DNA of 64,000 bases from Wuchereria bancrofti (lineage: Eukaryota > Nematoda > Chromadorea > Rhabditida > Onchocercidae), in the NCBI GenBank assembly GCA_005281725.1, contig SSBO01000005.1, positions 186,001-250,000 on the forward strand, given 5' to 3'. The notes beneath the pieces were generated by a model. It was given only the letters and a program-made list of their open reading frames with translations, did not search any database and was not told the origin of the DNA. Below are positions 51,206 to 63,213 of the stretch, piece by piece. Position 1 is the first letter of the stretch, and the number at the start of each line of letters is the position of its first letter. Position numbers and translations under genes: made by a program.

Positions 51206-53461
51206 TCCTCTTTCAATCTGTCATCAGTTAGTGAGTAATGTTTAGATGCAAAATAGATAGAAAAAGAATTTATTGCAAATTCAGTTCAGTTCAATTCAAT
51301 TCAATTCAATCAACAATTCGATCATAATTCGGTGCTCCATCCATCCATCCATCCATCCACCATCCATTCATTCATTCATTTACTCATTCATTCATTCAAT
51401 CATCGTATCATCTTCCCTTTTTCCTCTTTAGTGTGATGTTTGTGCGATACGTTATCTATTAAATTTGCTACGTTGCTTGAATAGAAGAAATAAAGGTAAA
51501 AAGGGAAGCACCGACAATTCCTCTTTCTCTCTTTCTTCTTTATTCTTTTCTTCCGTTATACGGGCATATGCATTTTATTGCAACATCCTGAAAAGTAATG
51601 AATGAAATGAAATGAAATGAAATGAAGGGATTGAGATAAACGAGCAAAAGAAGAGAGGGAATTACTTATATTCTACTCAAATTTTATGCAAATTTTCATA
51701 CAATGATCAAATAATTTAGAAAAACAACGAAGCAACTTTAAAAAAAAAAAAAAAAAAACAGTTTTTTATTTCAATTTTGAAGAAATTTCTTTCATTTTTT
51801 TCAACATTAAAGCTAAATTGCTAGTAATAATTGGATTTTTACAGTTTACAAATTTTTTTTTTTCTTATAAAAGAAAAATAGTTTTAAGAAAGTGAAATGG
51901 TTAATGAGCAATAAAACAGATATAAATGAGTATTTTTGCGCCTTTATAAGAATATTCGTGGACAATGTAACAATTACCATCTGTATGCTATCTTAGAATT
52001 AATTAATTAATTATACTTCTACAAACTGTTACTTTTCAGTTTTGTGCTGATTAACCAGAAGTAATTAGCTTAACTTATCATTTGATATTATGAAACATTT
52101 CATAATGCCAATATAATCATTGCACCGTATAATTTAGAAATTAGCAAAAAATAAATAAATAAATGACTTAATTATATTTGTTGTTATCTTCGTTATTTTA
52201 ATATTTCATTTCCTCTTGATAGAAAATTAAGCAGATAGAGTAGCATAAAATATAAAATACCATCCTTAATTTGTTAGGTTTCATGGCTTTTGCCTAATTG
52301 CAGATTATAAATGGAAGTATTTATTCTTAAATATATCCATTTTAAATTTCAAAAAATTAATTCAAATTGAAGCAGTAAGGCTGAATTACTAATAACAATT
52401 AGCCCTGTAAATGATGCTTACTTATAGATTACGGTAAAAACACACATTATATGACCAAATTAGTTTTTTTAATGTAATCCTAAGCTACGATCTATTTTAA
52501 ATTAGTATTTCGTTGGGATAAATGTCTGACAGTGAAATGATATAAGCATGCATTTATCTAATCATATTTTATAATCCGCAAAAAAAAAATGGAAATATTT
52601 TTCATTTTTCACTTAAACTTACTCAAAAATCTGAATTTTTTTTTTGATTGAACTTTAAGAATTTATACATAGAAATTGAGAATTATGAAAACAAAAAATA
52701 TTATCAGAAATAAAAGAAAAAGAAAAAAAAAATTGTAGATTGCTATTCATAGTTTCCCATTTTGGGTCTCACGAGTAAAATTTAATTTTGAATTTGATGA
52801 CTTACCCATTAGATGGTAATGTAATTGTAATCTTTTGCCGTTCCGCAAATAGACTTTTTGGGGATAGGCGAATGTTTTTAGTCAAAAAAGAAAAAATGAA
52901 GCATCAAAAATACTTACATCTCATCTTATATCGTTTTCATCACATTTCATTTCGTTTTATTTTTTCATTTCATTTGAATTCATCGTCTTCCATAAAATAA
53001 ACTTTAAGAAAAGATAAAATCATCACTTAAAACCGTATTACATTTATTCATAATATTATTATTGGGAAACTTTTTCAAAATTCTTATTTGTAAATTTTTG
53101 ATTTTATGCTTCTTTTCCTAACTATTAAGTGTCATTGTACTTTGATGATAACTAATCACACAAACTTTATCAGTTTGAAGGATAACTTGAAATTTTAAGA
53201 ACACGTTTTTTATTACTTTTTTTTTTGATATCATTCGATCGATTGCTAATTACTTGTTTTATACATCTTTGTTGACATCATAATGGTATGTATGATTTAT
53301 AGAAGTTGCAATTTCAGGTGTGGTTTCAAAATCGACGTACAAAGTGGCGGAAAAAAGAAGCAGCAGATAATGCGTTGGTGAAACGAGGTGAAACGCTTGA
53401 TTCGACGGGACGTTCACAGCAGCTACGTGGTTTAGCATCGTTTCTATCACCGACACGTTGA
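42703..53461 (+). CDS. cog-1: Nkx6-class homeodomain transcription factor (COG-1 orthologue)
   Basis: Eight exons, 42703-42756, 42908-43182, 43357-43428, 43605-43791, 44012-44114, 49459-49631, 49885-49986 and 53318-53461, give 369 residues with consistent phases. The homeodomain (277-336) is of Nkx6 type: [59 protein letters not shown], with Q50 and N51 in place. Introns split it after TGHQ and at K46/V47, the latter a common homeobox position. The N-terminal part is Ser-rich and carries YSITKLL (93-99), an eh1-like Groucho/UNC-37 binding motif, and later a short Ala run. In C. elegans COG-1 acts in gonad-vulva connection and in left-right fate of ASE taste neurons, repressing with UNC-37. 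Introns 5 (5.3 kb) and 7 (3.3 kb) and the empty upstream 19 kb are probably regulatory. Confidence 0.94.
45141..45173 (+). other. cog-1: candidate 33-nt cassette exon in cog-1 intron 5
   Basis: It is flanked by GAAAATGCAG and by CAACAG|GTAAAC. It is 33 nt, begins and ends in phase 1 like the surrounding intron, and has no stop (it would insert [10 protein letters not shown] plus a Gly codon). Confidence 0.35.
45741..45790 (+). repeat. 10-bp tandem array, five units, in cog-1 intron 5
   Basis: Successive decamers ATGGCGTAAT, GTTGCGTAAC, ATGACGTGAC, ATGGCGTGAC and GTAGCGTGAC, then GTAC. The array is GC-rich, contains TGACG/ACGT half-sites and repeats once per helical turn. Confidence 0.8.
47262..47330 (+). 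CDS. cog-1: candidate internal first exon of a short cog-1 isoform
   Basis: An acceptor-like GATATGATGTAG ends at 47261. The ATG at 47267 opens [20 protein letters not shown] then A, and the exon ends CCCGCGG|GTAATT at 47330 in phase 1, the phase needed by cog-1 exon 6 at 49459. Joined to exons 6-8 it gives 160 residues that keep the homeodomain but lack the Ser-rich region and the eh1-like motif. C. elegans cog-1 is reported, as I recall, to have a long and a short form, which makes this attractive. The acceptor is weak in pyrimidines, so the site could equally be a transcription start. Confidence 0.5.
49987..53317 (+). other. cog-1 intron 7
   Basis: 3.3 kb splitting the homeodomain. It holds (AAT)n at 51172-51204, CCAT/ATTC repeats at 51336-51398 and GAAAT repeats near 51600. 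No further exon recognised. Confidence 0.75.
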
Positions 53462-54991
53462 AACACGTATCTATCCAACTTATTTTTTCATCGTTTAACT
53501 GTTTGATAGATGAATCAGTGATAGTTTAACAAAAAAATTTCATATTTTTGACATTACAAAAATAGACAAAGTCAATTTTAACTTGGAAGAATAATTTTAA
53601 AATCTTTTACTTTCTTAATTTTTATCCAATTCCTCATTTCCATTATATCCCATCGTGTTGTATGTGTCCCACAAACATACACACATACATACATACACAT
53701 ACACATACATACATACACACAAGAAAAAGTGATATTTCATACTGATTTATTTAATCAAATGAATTATTATGGTATATATTCTCTGCTGATCTCGATGCTA
53801 ATCGCTAATTTGCATATTATCATCCTTTAATTGCGTGTTCTGTAATCAGTTGTCAAGTTTTATTAGATTAATTTGATGAAAAATTTCAATGATTTATGTA
53901 TTTCACGTGGGATGTGTATGTCTATCCGTGGTTGTGTTTTCTGTTTTTCTTTTTATTTTTTCCTTTCTGTATTCAAATGTTATGCAATATCTAAGTTAAA
54001 TGAAATACTTTCGCTTCATTATTAAATTTTCCAATTTAATTACATTCATTTCTGATTATACAAAAAAAAAAATATTTATTATGATTATACAAAATACTTT
54101 TTTTTCTTGATTTTATACGCTCAAGAGCTTACCTTTTTCATATCTTTTTTATGCTATGCTTCTTTTATTTTTTTTTTCGCTTCTGTTTTTGTTTTAAAGT
54201 AATTAATTTATCGCTTAAAGCTGTGGGGAATGATTTCTCAATAAAATAGGGATAAATTACTGATTGAAAAAAAAAAGACCCAAAAAACACATATTTAATT
54301 CAGGGCAAATTTTTTCACCCAATTTGATAAATTTTACAAAATCAAAATTTTATAAATTTTTTTCATCTTTCTCGTCATAAGTATGCCTTATTGAAAAAGC
54401 CTACAGCTGACATTATTTATAGTTTTAGTTTCGTGATACCTTATAAGCAGGTATATATACCTTTAAAATAATTGCTAAAAATGTGCAGTTTGCTTGTGCA
54501 ATAAGAAAGTAATGCAAAAATTAGAATATGTTTTAGTGTTATTATTACAGGTGTTTCAAATATACAAAAGATAGAAATAAAGAAGTCTTTGTGTTCTGTG
54601 TGTGTGTGTGTGTTATGAATAGTTGGAAACAGTCTAATTTTTTTTTTCTGTTGTTTATTTGTTTTCAAGAAAACGAAATGTACAATCATTCTCAATTTTC
54701 TGTTTTAACATCAAAAAGTGATGGCAATCAATTGTTGAATTAAATAATATTTATGTACACATCAAAAAAAAAAAATTTTTTTTTTGTTTTTTAAAAAAAT
54801 GATGCATTTACATCAAAAAAAAATTTTTTTGTTATATTTAAGATGAACAATCATATCAACAATGGAAAATGAAATTCATAATGAATAAAACCTGAAAATG
54901 AATATTATATGATGAATAATTTGAATGAAACCTTACTGAAATAATTATCAAAGGAAGAGATGGCTTATTTATGAAATAAAACTGGAAAACA
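53462..54991. other. convergent intergenic region, cog-1 / transthyretin-like
   Basis: AT-rich, with the CACATAC repeat at 53671-53721 and many homopolymer runs; both flanking genes end into it, so it holds both 3' UTRs. No gene seen. Confidence 0.7.
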
Positions 54992-56071
54992 TTAATTAAT
55001 ACAGTCACGTGTTTCACCAGAAAATTTAGCAGCCAAATTAAGAACACCTATATCAAATGGTTCACCTGCTTTATTACCTTCAACAATGGAAGTTTTTGGA
55101 ATTTTAATTGATAGTTTTCGTGGACATTTCTGCAATTAATTGAAATTCATCTCAGACGAATTATACTTTCTAGAAACTTTTATAGAAATATTAAAATAAG
55201 TGAGAATGCTTTTTATGGCAGTGAATGATTAAATGAGATAATATTATCTCTAGAAGTTATCATTCTATCTTCGATCTCACATTTCATTTCCTATCATTTT
55301 TCGATATTCTTTAATATTATCATAGTGTGAAATACAAATTTTACTTATCAAATATTTAGCAATTCAAAAAAAAAGGAAAAAAAATTATGTCAAACTTATG
55401 AGTTTGAGAGTTTCACAAATATTGATCACTTACTAATCAATAAGTGATCTATGCATACACTAATTATCAAGTTAAAGGAATTTTTGTTTTGATTTTTTGA
55501 AAAATTTTTTAAGTAAAATGTATTTAACCTCATGTCCATCATTGCAATTGTGATAAATATTTAGTTTAGGATCAATGCTCATAATTTCAGTTTCTGTGCC
55601 ATTTAATAAAAATTCACCATTTTTATCAGTTCTTCCTCGAGCCATTAAATCGTCTAAGCCAACTACAATTTGAATTTCATAAATATTAGAAAATTTGATA
55701 ACAGCTCAATTGAGAACCAAATATGTTACTATATCGATCCTGCGAAGATATTAAGTTTATAAAACTTAAATATTAATACTTATGAATGATTAGCAGATTT
55801 CTCTACAGGAATATTTCTCTACAAGTTAAGCCATCATAAGAGAAAGAAACAAAGTTTATTTTTGAATTATACTAAAGTTTCAAACTTTTCAGAATAAAAA
55901 CAAACCATCAATGTCGTAAAGTTTAACTTTTATATTAGCAGCCGGTTGACCGTTGCACAATAATTTACCTTTTACAGCTACACTTTGCTCAGTACCAGTA
56001 TGAAATAAACTAGCTAATCTTGTCACAGGTATTGATATTACTAGTAATAGTAGTAGAACCGGAGAATTCAT
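54992..56071 (-). CDS. transthyretin-like (TTL) secreted protein
   Basis: Three minus-strand exons, 56071-55906, 55662-55529 and 55129-54992, encode 145 residues. A signal peptide, MNSPVLLLLLVISIPVTRLA, is followed by the TTL fold: QSVAVKGKLLCNGQPAANIK and VKLYDID, then RGRTDKNGEFLLNGTETE, IDPKLNIYHNCNDGHEKCPR and KLSIKIPKT, ending with ETRDCIN. The pattern VKGKLxCNGxPAxxxxVxLxD, RTDxNGxFxLxG and YHxCND..xxCxRK is diagnostic of the nematode-specific transthyretin-like family (Pfam Transthyretin-like). Four cysteines are placed to form two disulphides. Members are abundant in filarial excretory/secretory products; a few act in engulfment or neuronal signalling in C. elegans, but most have no known ligand. 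Length is typical. Introns are at phases 1 and 0. Confidence 0.95.
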
Positions 56072-58378
56072 ACTAAAATATTTAAATAAAATTGCTCGAC
56101 ATAAATATATGTATACATATATATGGAATTTTATAAAGAAAAAGTTAACAAATTAATAAAATTTATTTACGTAAAGATTTGTTTATGTGAATATCAAGTT
56201 CAAATATTTCTTTAAGCTTGAAAAGTACTCATAATATATTTAAATTCATTCGCAATTCACGAAATCTGCTAAAGGAAGCTTTTGTTTTTTTTTTTTTCAA
56301 AGCTTATTCATAATATTTAAAGTGACAGTATTTTATAGGAGCGAAAAGTGTGAAATAATTTATTAATGAATTTGTTTGGAATTTATATAAATAACACATA
56401 AAATGAATTCAATCTCATTTTGAATGAAAACAAAAAAAAAGAAAAGCAAAACAGAAAAAAAAATATAATTGCAAAGAAAGTTTAATATGAGAAAATTGAA
56501 TGAATCGTCACCTTTGCTAGTAATCGGTTGCAGATAGACCAACGAAGTGATCAAACTTCTCTCTTATGAATGAATCAGGAAACCTGTTATTACCTGTTGT
56601 TATTCTCATGTGTTATTTAGAACAAAAAAAAAAAAAGAAAGGAGCAAAAAATAATATGTGTGTACCAATTTTCAATCAATAAGAAGAAATTAAAGGGAAG
56701 AAATTAAAATTTTCAAATTCACCGCTTTATCAGTAATATGAAATGTTTAAAGACAATAATTTCCGAAGAACTAACAAACAGATTTGTCTAATTTTGATAT
56801 TTTACTCAATTTTATACGTTCCATTTTACTATCATTTTTCAATAGGATTAGACAATTTATCTTTTATTTTTATTATTTTTACTTTTATTTCATTACTTTT
56901 ACTTCTACTTTTATTTCTACATCACATCGATTTTTTTCTTCCATTTATATTGATGAATAGAACATTAGAAAAAAAACTTTGTGACTTTTTGCATGAAAAG
57001 TATTGGAAATTTAAAAAGAAATGATTGATTAATTAAATTGACTAGCGTCCTTCTTTTGTTGAAAATGAATAATTCTTGTTGAAGAATTCAAATTTTATGA
57101 TAGTAAAAATATTACTTACCATTGTTGGGAAATATCAAGACTTCTGATCTAAAATAATTTTGAAAATTATTTCTACATCAAACAGAAACAAATTGGAAAA
57201 AAAAGTGATTATTGATAGATGATACAAAATTGTACATTGTTAAAAAATTTCAAATCATATTTTGATAAATTTTACCACTTACATTATTTAATTCAATTTC
57301 TTTCCGAATTCACCCCGTTCGATGTTTAAAAAATTCGTTAACAATTTCATACGAAACTTTCATACAGCTAAAGATTCTATCTATTCATCATAACTTTATT
57401 GTCTACATTAACTAGTCAATTGTAACCAATCAATTAATTAATTAATTAAATTCTTGACTAACAAATTATCAATCGATCATTTGTTAGTATCACTCATGTC
57501 ACTAATATTATCATTGTCATCTTTTAGTGCTTTTCCAGCTCTTTCGTACCTTACATCATTCATCCTTCTTCGATTGGCGCATGTGCTTTGCGCTCCTGTC
57601 AATATTGACTTCTTCCCCTCACATTTTCCTCCCTTTTTTTTAGTGCTATCAAATAATGAGATATGTCTTTTTCCTATTCTAACCATTTCTCTCTATTTTT
57701 GCTTTTTGTTTATTCTGCTAATTAGATAGTCTATTCATTCAATCATAAAATTTCAAATGAACTAAACTGAAATTTATCATTTTAAAGTATTACTCTTCGC
57801 CTTAAAGTATTACTTTGGTGACCTTGAAGATAGAGTCTCATTCATTCTTGCATATATCCTTTCGTCTTTCACTCTCACTCTGTCAACCGATAATTTCATC
57901 GTTTTTATTTTTTTTTTTATTTACTACTTTAGTTTATTCTCACGATGAAATGACTACGGAAGAAGCTTTTCTGTACTTTCATATTTGTTTCAAACTATTT
58001 TCTTTTAATCCTATCGTTGAATTGGTCAAAATGATAAAATTGCTCTATTTAATTTCTTCTGATATTCAATTCATCATTTCATCGTGAGAATAAAATATTA
58101 ATTATTTATAAAATAGAAAAGATTTTTTGGAAAAAATGATCGATGCAAGATAATACAATGGTTTACAAGAAAAAAAAATGTATTATACGGTTATTTAGGT
58201 TTCTCTGATCTTATCACATTATCTTACACCATCTTCAATTGCAGCAATAAACCTCTGTATTAAATTCAAATCTAATTTTAGTCTGCAATATTCACTGATA
58301 ATGATAACAAATTATCAAGAATTATCATTGATATGGTTTCATGCATTCTTTCACTCAATGCTAACACCTTAATGAGAT
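56072..58378. other. intergenic between the TTL gene and the cysteine-rich ectodomain gene
   Basis: This divergent region contains both promoters. Frames on the plus strand at 56743, 57454 and 57815 are rich in F, L, S and I without motifs and are not called. One hydrophilic minus-strand frame is listed separately. Confidence 0.6.
57477..57686 (-). CDS. possible small ORF, Lys/Arg/Asp-rich
   Basis: A 69-codon frame from ATG: MVRIGKRHISLFDSTKKKGG ... AQSTCANRRRMNDVRYERAG ... DDNDNISDMSDTNK. The mixed codon use resembles a real protein more than chance, but there is no family match and no clear splice site. Confidence 0.25.
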   Translation of the reverse strand: MVRIGKRHISLFDSTKKKGGKCEGKKSILTGAQSTCANRRRMNDVRYERAGKALKDDNDNISDMSDTNK

Positions 58379-61300
58379 ATGATCGCATATGAATTACAAT
58401 TTCTGATATTTCTTTTAGTTTTTATTGTCGCCTCTCTAACTTTAATTATCAAAAAAGGCAAGTTTTTCTTAGCAAAATAATTCGAATTATTAATTTTATT
58501 TTATATTGTATTGAAATTGTCAGATTACTCGACTTCACGTACTATTGTTATCATTTAAAAGATTAATGATATGTTATCATTTAAAAGATTAATGATAAAT
58601 AAGAATAAAAGAATAGGTCTATTTTCCATATTGCTTTTGTTCCAAGTCTATTACATAAATAACTTTATAGGAGAGAGAGAGAGAGGGAGAGAGAGAGGGA
58701 GAGAGAGGATAAAAAAAGAGCTAACAATATTTTAGATGGATGTCGTTTGAAATGGAATGCAAGTTATCATATGAGTGGACGTAGAGCATTGTTACAACTC
58801 AATGAAACTTGGATGGATACTTTGGGTTATTGCATTGTTAGCTCATCAAATCATTACAATTATATCTTTCGACTTGAACTGTTAGTATTATTAATAATTC
58901 AATTTTTGATTGTTTACTTTTGCTCTTTTTTTTTCTTTCCTTTCATTTTTCTAATGAAAATTGCCAAAAAGAATTAATTAAAATTGTATTTTAGTTTCTT
59001 TTTTATTCCTCTAAAAATTTTTATAATTGATTGGAACAAAATTTCCACAGGAATGATGATATTTGCTATCGTTGTGTTGCAATTTTCAATGTCCATCCTA
59101 ATATTTTACAGTTCAAGCAAAGTAAGTTTCATTTTTTTTATCATTTACATCAATTAATAGCTTTATTTTATCACTATTTTATCACAAATACAATCTGTTA
59201 TTTATTATTAATTTATCATTTTTTATTAAAATGATGTATTAAAGGTGAATGCATTAAGCAATACGAAAGTAGTAGTGATAATATCGATAATATCTGCAGA
59301 TTTGCATTTCGTGGTGATACACCGATGAAAACTCTTTTTCGAAGTAACATTTGCATTTCATAATTTTTTTTTTTGATTATAATTTCTGGATGCTGATTTT
59401 TTTTACAATAATTCATTTACTATACAATATAGAGACTAATATTTGTAGTTAAAATATTAAATTAATATCAATTTTACCTCATTCTAAATGATTATTGATG
59501 TCTAGCAATGATTGCAAATAAGTTTCTTCTTTAGAAAAATTTTTTTTATTATTATTATTTTTTTCAATCATTATTAAAGTTTACTTCAATGACACTTAAT
59601 CATCATTGTTTGTCAGATGATGCAAAATCGGAACAATGTCCATTTGAGCCACCTTTCAATTTTACATACACAATTCAAGATGGTTCATGCACATCGAGAA
59701 TTTCATCTGTAAATGTTTGTCCAGAATATGGAAAATATCGTTTTCGGTATGAAGCTTGTCCGGAATTACCAAGTCATGAAAGTCATGGCAAGTTAACATT
59801 ACATTATAATATTAAGGCGAATTGTTTAGTCAATAATTTTCAAGTAAAAAAGCATCGATTTAAAAATGACAAACAATATTCTTGATTTTCCAATTTTTGT
59901 GATGATTCTTTGTGTTTCAGAAGATGAATTGGAATGCATAGCACATTGGAATTCATTTGGAATTGAATTCTTTGCTGTACGTATAACTAATTCTTCGATT
60001 ACAGGACCAAATATAATCTTCCGATGTCTTGTATGATTTATGATTATTTTCTTTTTCAAAAAATTTTCGAAAAAGTATTGTTTGCGAAGTATTTGCAATC
60101 AGAATGGAATTTTTATTCTTAAAATACTAATTGATAGCATAACGAGAATTTTTGATTGGAAGAGAAGCGAACAAATTAATTAATCAGAAAAATTTACATC
60201 AACATTTTTGCTTCTTTTTCAAATTGAAATTTAAAACTGAATTCAAAACTAAATTCTATTGTACCATTACGGAAGTAATTATTCATTTATATTCTAATAT
60301 TTAAACATTAGCAAATTCATGCAGAAATGTTTCGACTTTTTTCATCTGAAATAGTTTAGCAATTTGTTTTAGATACATCAGAAAACAACATTTGGTGGTC
60401 GTATGGGTATATCAGCTGATTCTAGCTGTAATGAATTAACAGATCTTACGAATGCTGGAACCAGAATTGAATACCAGCAAGGTAACTTAATTATTAGTTT
60501 TCTAACTGTTCTGTTTTCATTCTTTTAGAAAAATTCTAAATTTTTCTAAGTGAATAAAATTAAATTCGAAACTCCAAAAACTTCAAAATTATAAGTCTAA
60601 AATTTGAAGACATGAAAATTAATTAGAACATTTCTTGAGGTCCATTTTTCAAGTCACATTGTCACTTTCCAACATTTCTGAGACGTAGCTATAATTCATC
60701 CAGTAAGCACAAATGGATATCAATGACGACCGGCTCAGTGAATGATTTCTATTCCGGTAAACACATTTCGGTTTTTTTTTTTTTATAGAATCTAAGCAGT
60801 AACACTATTACAAGCTCATTAATGAATGAATATGGAATTTAGATAAATGGATTGAAGTGATAAATGGAATGAATTATACGATATCACAGTGTTTACAAAT
60901 ACAAAATATTGGAAATGTTTACAAGATGATAGTACATAAGAATACACAACAATGCACTAACATATATCAATGCATTGAAGTATAAATATTAATTCATTTC
61001 TTATCAATTGTTTCTTATCACTTCTTGTCAATATGACCGCAGAGACGAGTTTTTTCATAGCGACCGAAGCAGTACATTACGTCACGACAGTAAGACCAGC
61101 GAAATAAACCAATCATCAATTCGGCGTGGTTTGGTTGGAATTTCCCGTATCGTTGCGTTATGATGATATGAATTGTTTGGTGTGCTATGAAAAATATTAT
61201 CCCATTGTCCATAGCATAACAAATATAGAAATAAAAAGGAAGTGATGGTGGTATTTGAATTCGAGCTTGGAAAAGAAATTGGAATTATTATTAAATAATT

Positions 61301-63142
61301 TTAATGTAAATGTTATCCAAATCTTGCAACTTACAAATATAATTTCTTTCGATGGAAAGAGCAATAATTTGAATGTATCATTGCAGATGAAACGAAGACA
61401 TAAGAATATTATAGAGATTACATATGATAAAGTGATGAGGAAGATGCCTATATCATGTAAATTTATCAAGGAATATTCTATTGATACGATGGCTCTTGTA
61501 GATGCTAAGGTTATTCAAATCATTATAAATAATTTCATTACATCACATATAAATATATGTTGATTGAAAGAATAATGATTGTTTGATCACTGCATCATGC
61601 TATCTGATCACTTGATCACCTGACCATTTATCATTTGATCATTCTATCTGATCAATGAATCACACTATCGTCTTGTATAATATATGATTTGAAATATTTT
61701 GTTAATTTGCACATAACATATGTTATTTTAGATAGTTCGTTGTCCACTCAATCGTCAACATTTCATCCAGTCATGTACAAATTCTGTTGCCCAATTTGGT
61801 TGCACTTATGATCATGAATTAATTATGAATCTCAATTGTAGTAATACTTCATTCGGTATAGCTTTCATATTTTTTAAATTATTTGAACATAAATCGCTAC
61901 AAATCACATCTTTTTTTCTCTCCCTCTCTTTCTCCCTCTGCCAAAAATTTTTAAACAGAAAAAGAAATAATTAGGGAATTATTGAATTTCATTATTGTAA
62001 TGCAGTACATATTCATATAACTTATGGTATTGAATACATCTAGCTATTCAGGAAATGAATTAAATTTGTTAAATTGATTAAAGTTCTTTGATGCTAATTG
62101 ATACATTTATACAGTTGATGCTTTGTTGAAATTGAAATTTTCCGGAACAATGGTTGATAGATAAAATGTAACAGAGCATACAAGAATCGTTGTTAAAATG
62201 TTTCACTGTAGAAAAATTCTTCTGTATCGGTCATTGGCAAGAAAACGGAATGCAATATATCGTAAGTAGAAGATCAATCGATCATTCTGAGCTTCTATGT
62301 CATGTAAGCATTCATACTTAAAAAACTGTAGTTTTTTTTTTTTTTTTTGTACTCTCGATGCTTTTTTGTTAAGATTGAAATTTCTGGAATTTCCGGAACA
62401 GTTCTTCTCTTCACATTCCTGAATGTTCTCTGTTTTGAATTTATACTTAAATATTGCGTTTTTGGAGGTGACACTGCGATGATTAGGAACGAAGGAAGTA
62501 TCCTGAGTTTATCGTTTCTCACTTGTTGTTTTTATTACTTTTTTTTCCATGCTAACTTGCTCTTATTCAGGACATAGGATGTCATTTTTAAAGTCTGACA
62601 TACAATTGTATAATATATTTGATTATTTTATAGATCATATGAATTTTATCTTTTTTTTTTTGCATATCCATGTTTAGATTTACTCGTCAAATGCAAATGG
62701 TATAATTCATATTGTCACCTATCGTCATTCATCCTGTCACGCAGAATCTTTACAGCAATCTCAACCCTATCATAACTTCACACTTACAAAATATGGTGCG
62801 AAATTTATGATTGAATTTAAAATAATTTAAATGAATTGAAACATTATATTCATAATGCACTATTTTCTTTTCATTAAAATCAAAGATGGAATAGTTACGT
62901 TTAGATTAACTTTAATTTTACTGAATGAATGAGAAGTTTCACTTTAGTCACTTTGCATATTAAAACTTTATTGGAAGTGTGCCTCAAAATTAATACACCT
63001 GCAAGATTTTTTTTAATTTCAAAGATTTTTAGTTTCAGATAGTTGTTTTCCACTAAATGGAATTAGTACGAAGAATGAAATTGGTTCATCATTGGCAGCT
63101 ATATTTATCCTATTATCATTTGCAGTAATTTACGTATTCTGA
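58379..63142 (+). CDS. cysteine-rich ectodomain protein, DUF7042-7045-type family, anchored
   Basis: Twelve exons: 58379-58457, 58736-58880, 59051-59121, 59245-59343, 59617-59787, 59921-60030, 60373-60481, 60843-60979, 61732-61855, 62212-62261, 62678-62795, 63039-63142; 438 residues. The signal peptide comes from exon 1 (MIAYELQFLIFLLVFIVASL). The ectodomain has the motif order of an animal family that Pfam splits into several DUFs: GCRLKWNASYHMSG (27-), CYRCVAIFNVHPNIL (80-), CRFAFRGDTPMKTLFRNDAK, CPFEPPFNFTYT (139-), RFRYEACPELPSHES and ELECIAHW (to 198). FCIGHWQENGMQYI (352-) repeats the ECIAHW unit, hinting at an internal duplication. The protein ends in a hydrophobic run (about 420-438) with no cytoplasmic tail, as in GPI precursors. 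Introns 1 and 5 have GC donors (G|GCAAGT). Function is unknown. Confidence 0.85.
61018..61184 (-). CDS. candidate opposite-strand terminal exon inside intron 8
   Basis: After the acceptor TATTTTTCATAG the frame reads QTIHIIITQRYGKFQPNHAE then LMIGLFRWSYCRDVMYCFGR and ends LCGHIDKK and a stop. Base composition here is more balanced than in the rest of the intron and the peptide looks protein-like. No upstream exon or family was found. The neighbouring plus-strand frame (61255-61563, 102 codons, charged) may be a separate chance ORF. Confidence 0.3.
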
Positions 63143-63207
63143 TTCTTTCGGGTAGTGTTTTTGTTTTGTTTTGTTTTTCTGCTATTTTATTTGTGTTATT
63201 TCAATGA

Positions 63208-63213
63208 AATAAA
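63208..63213 (+). terminator. poly(A) signal AATAAA of the ectodomain gene
   Basis: AATAAA lies 66 bases after the stop codon, followed by a T-rich stretch. Confidence 0.6.

Noticed and set aside
62115..62164. Extra exon reading VDALLKLKFSGTMVDR in the ectodomain gene
   Set aside because: It has an acceptor and fits the entry phase but runs straight into a stop; skipping it to 62212 gives FCIGHW, a motif of the family.
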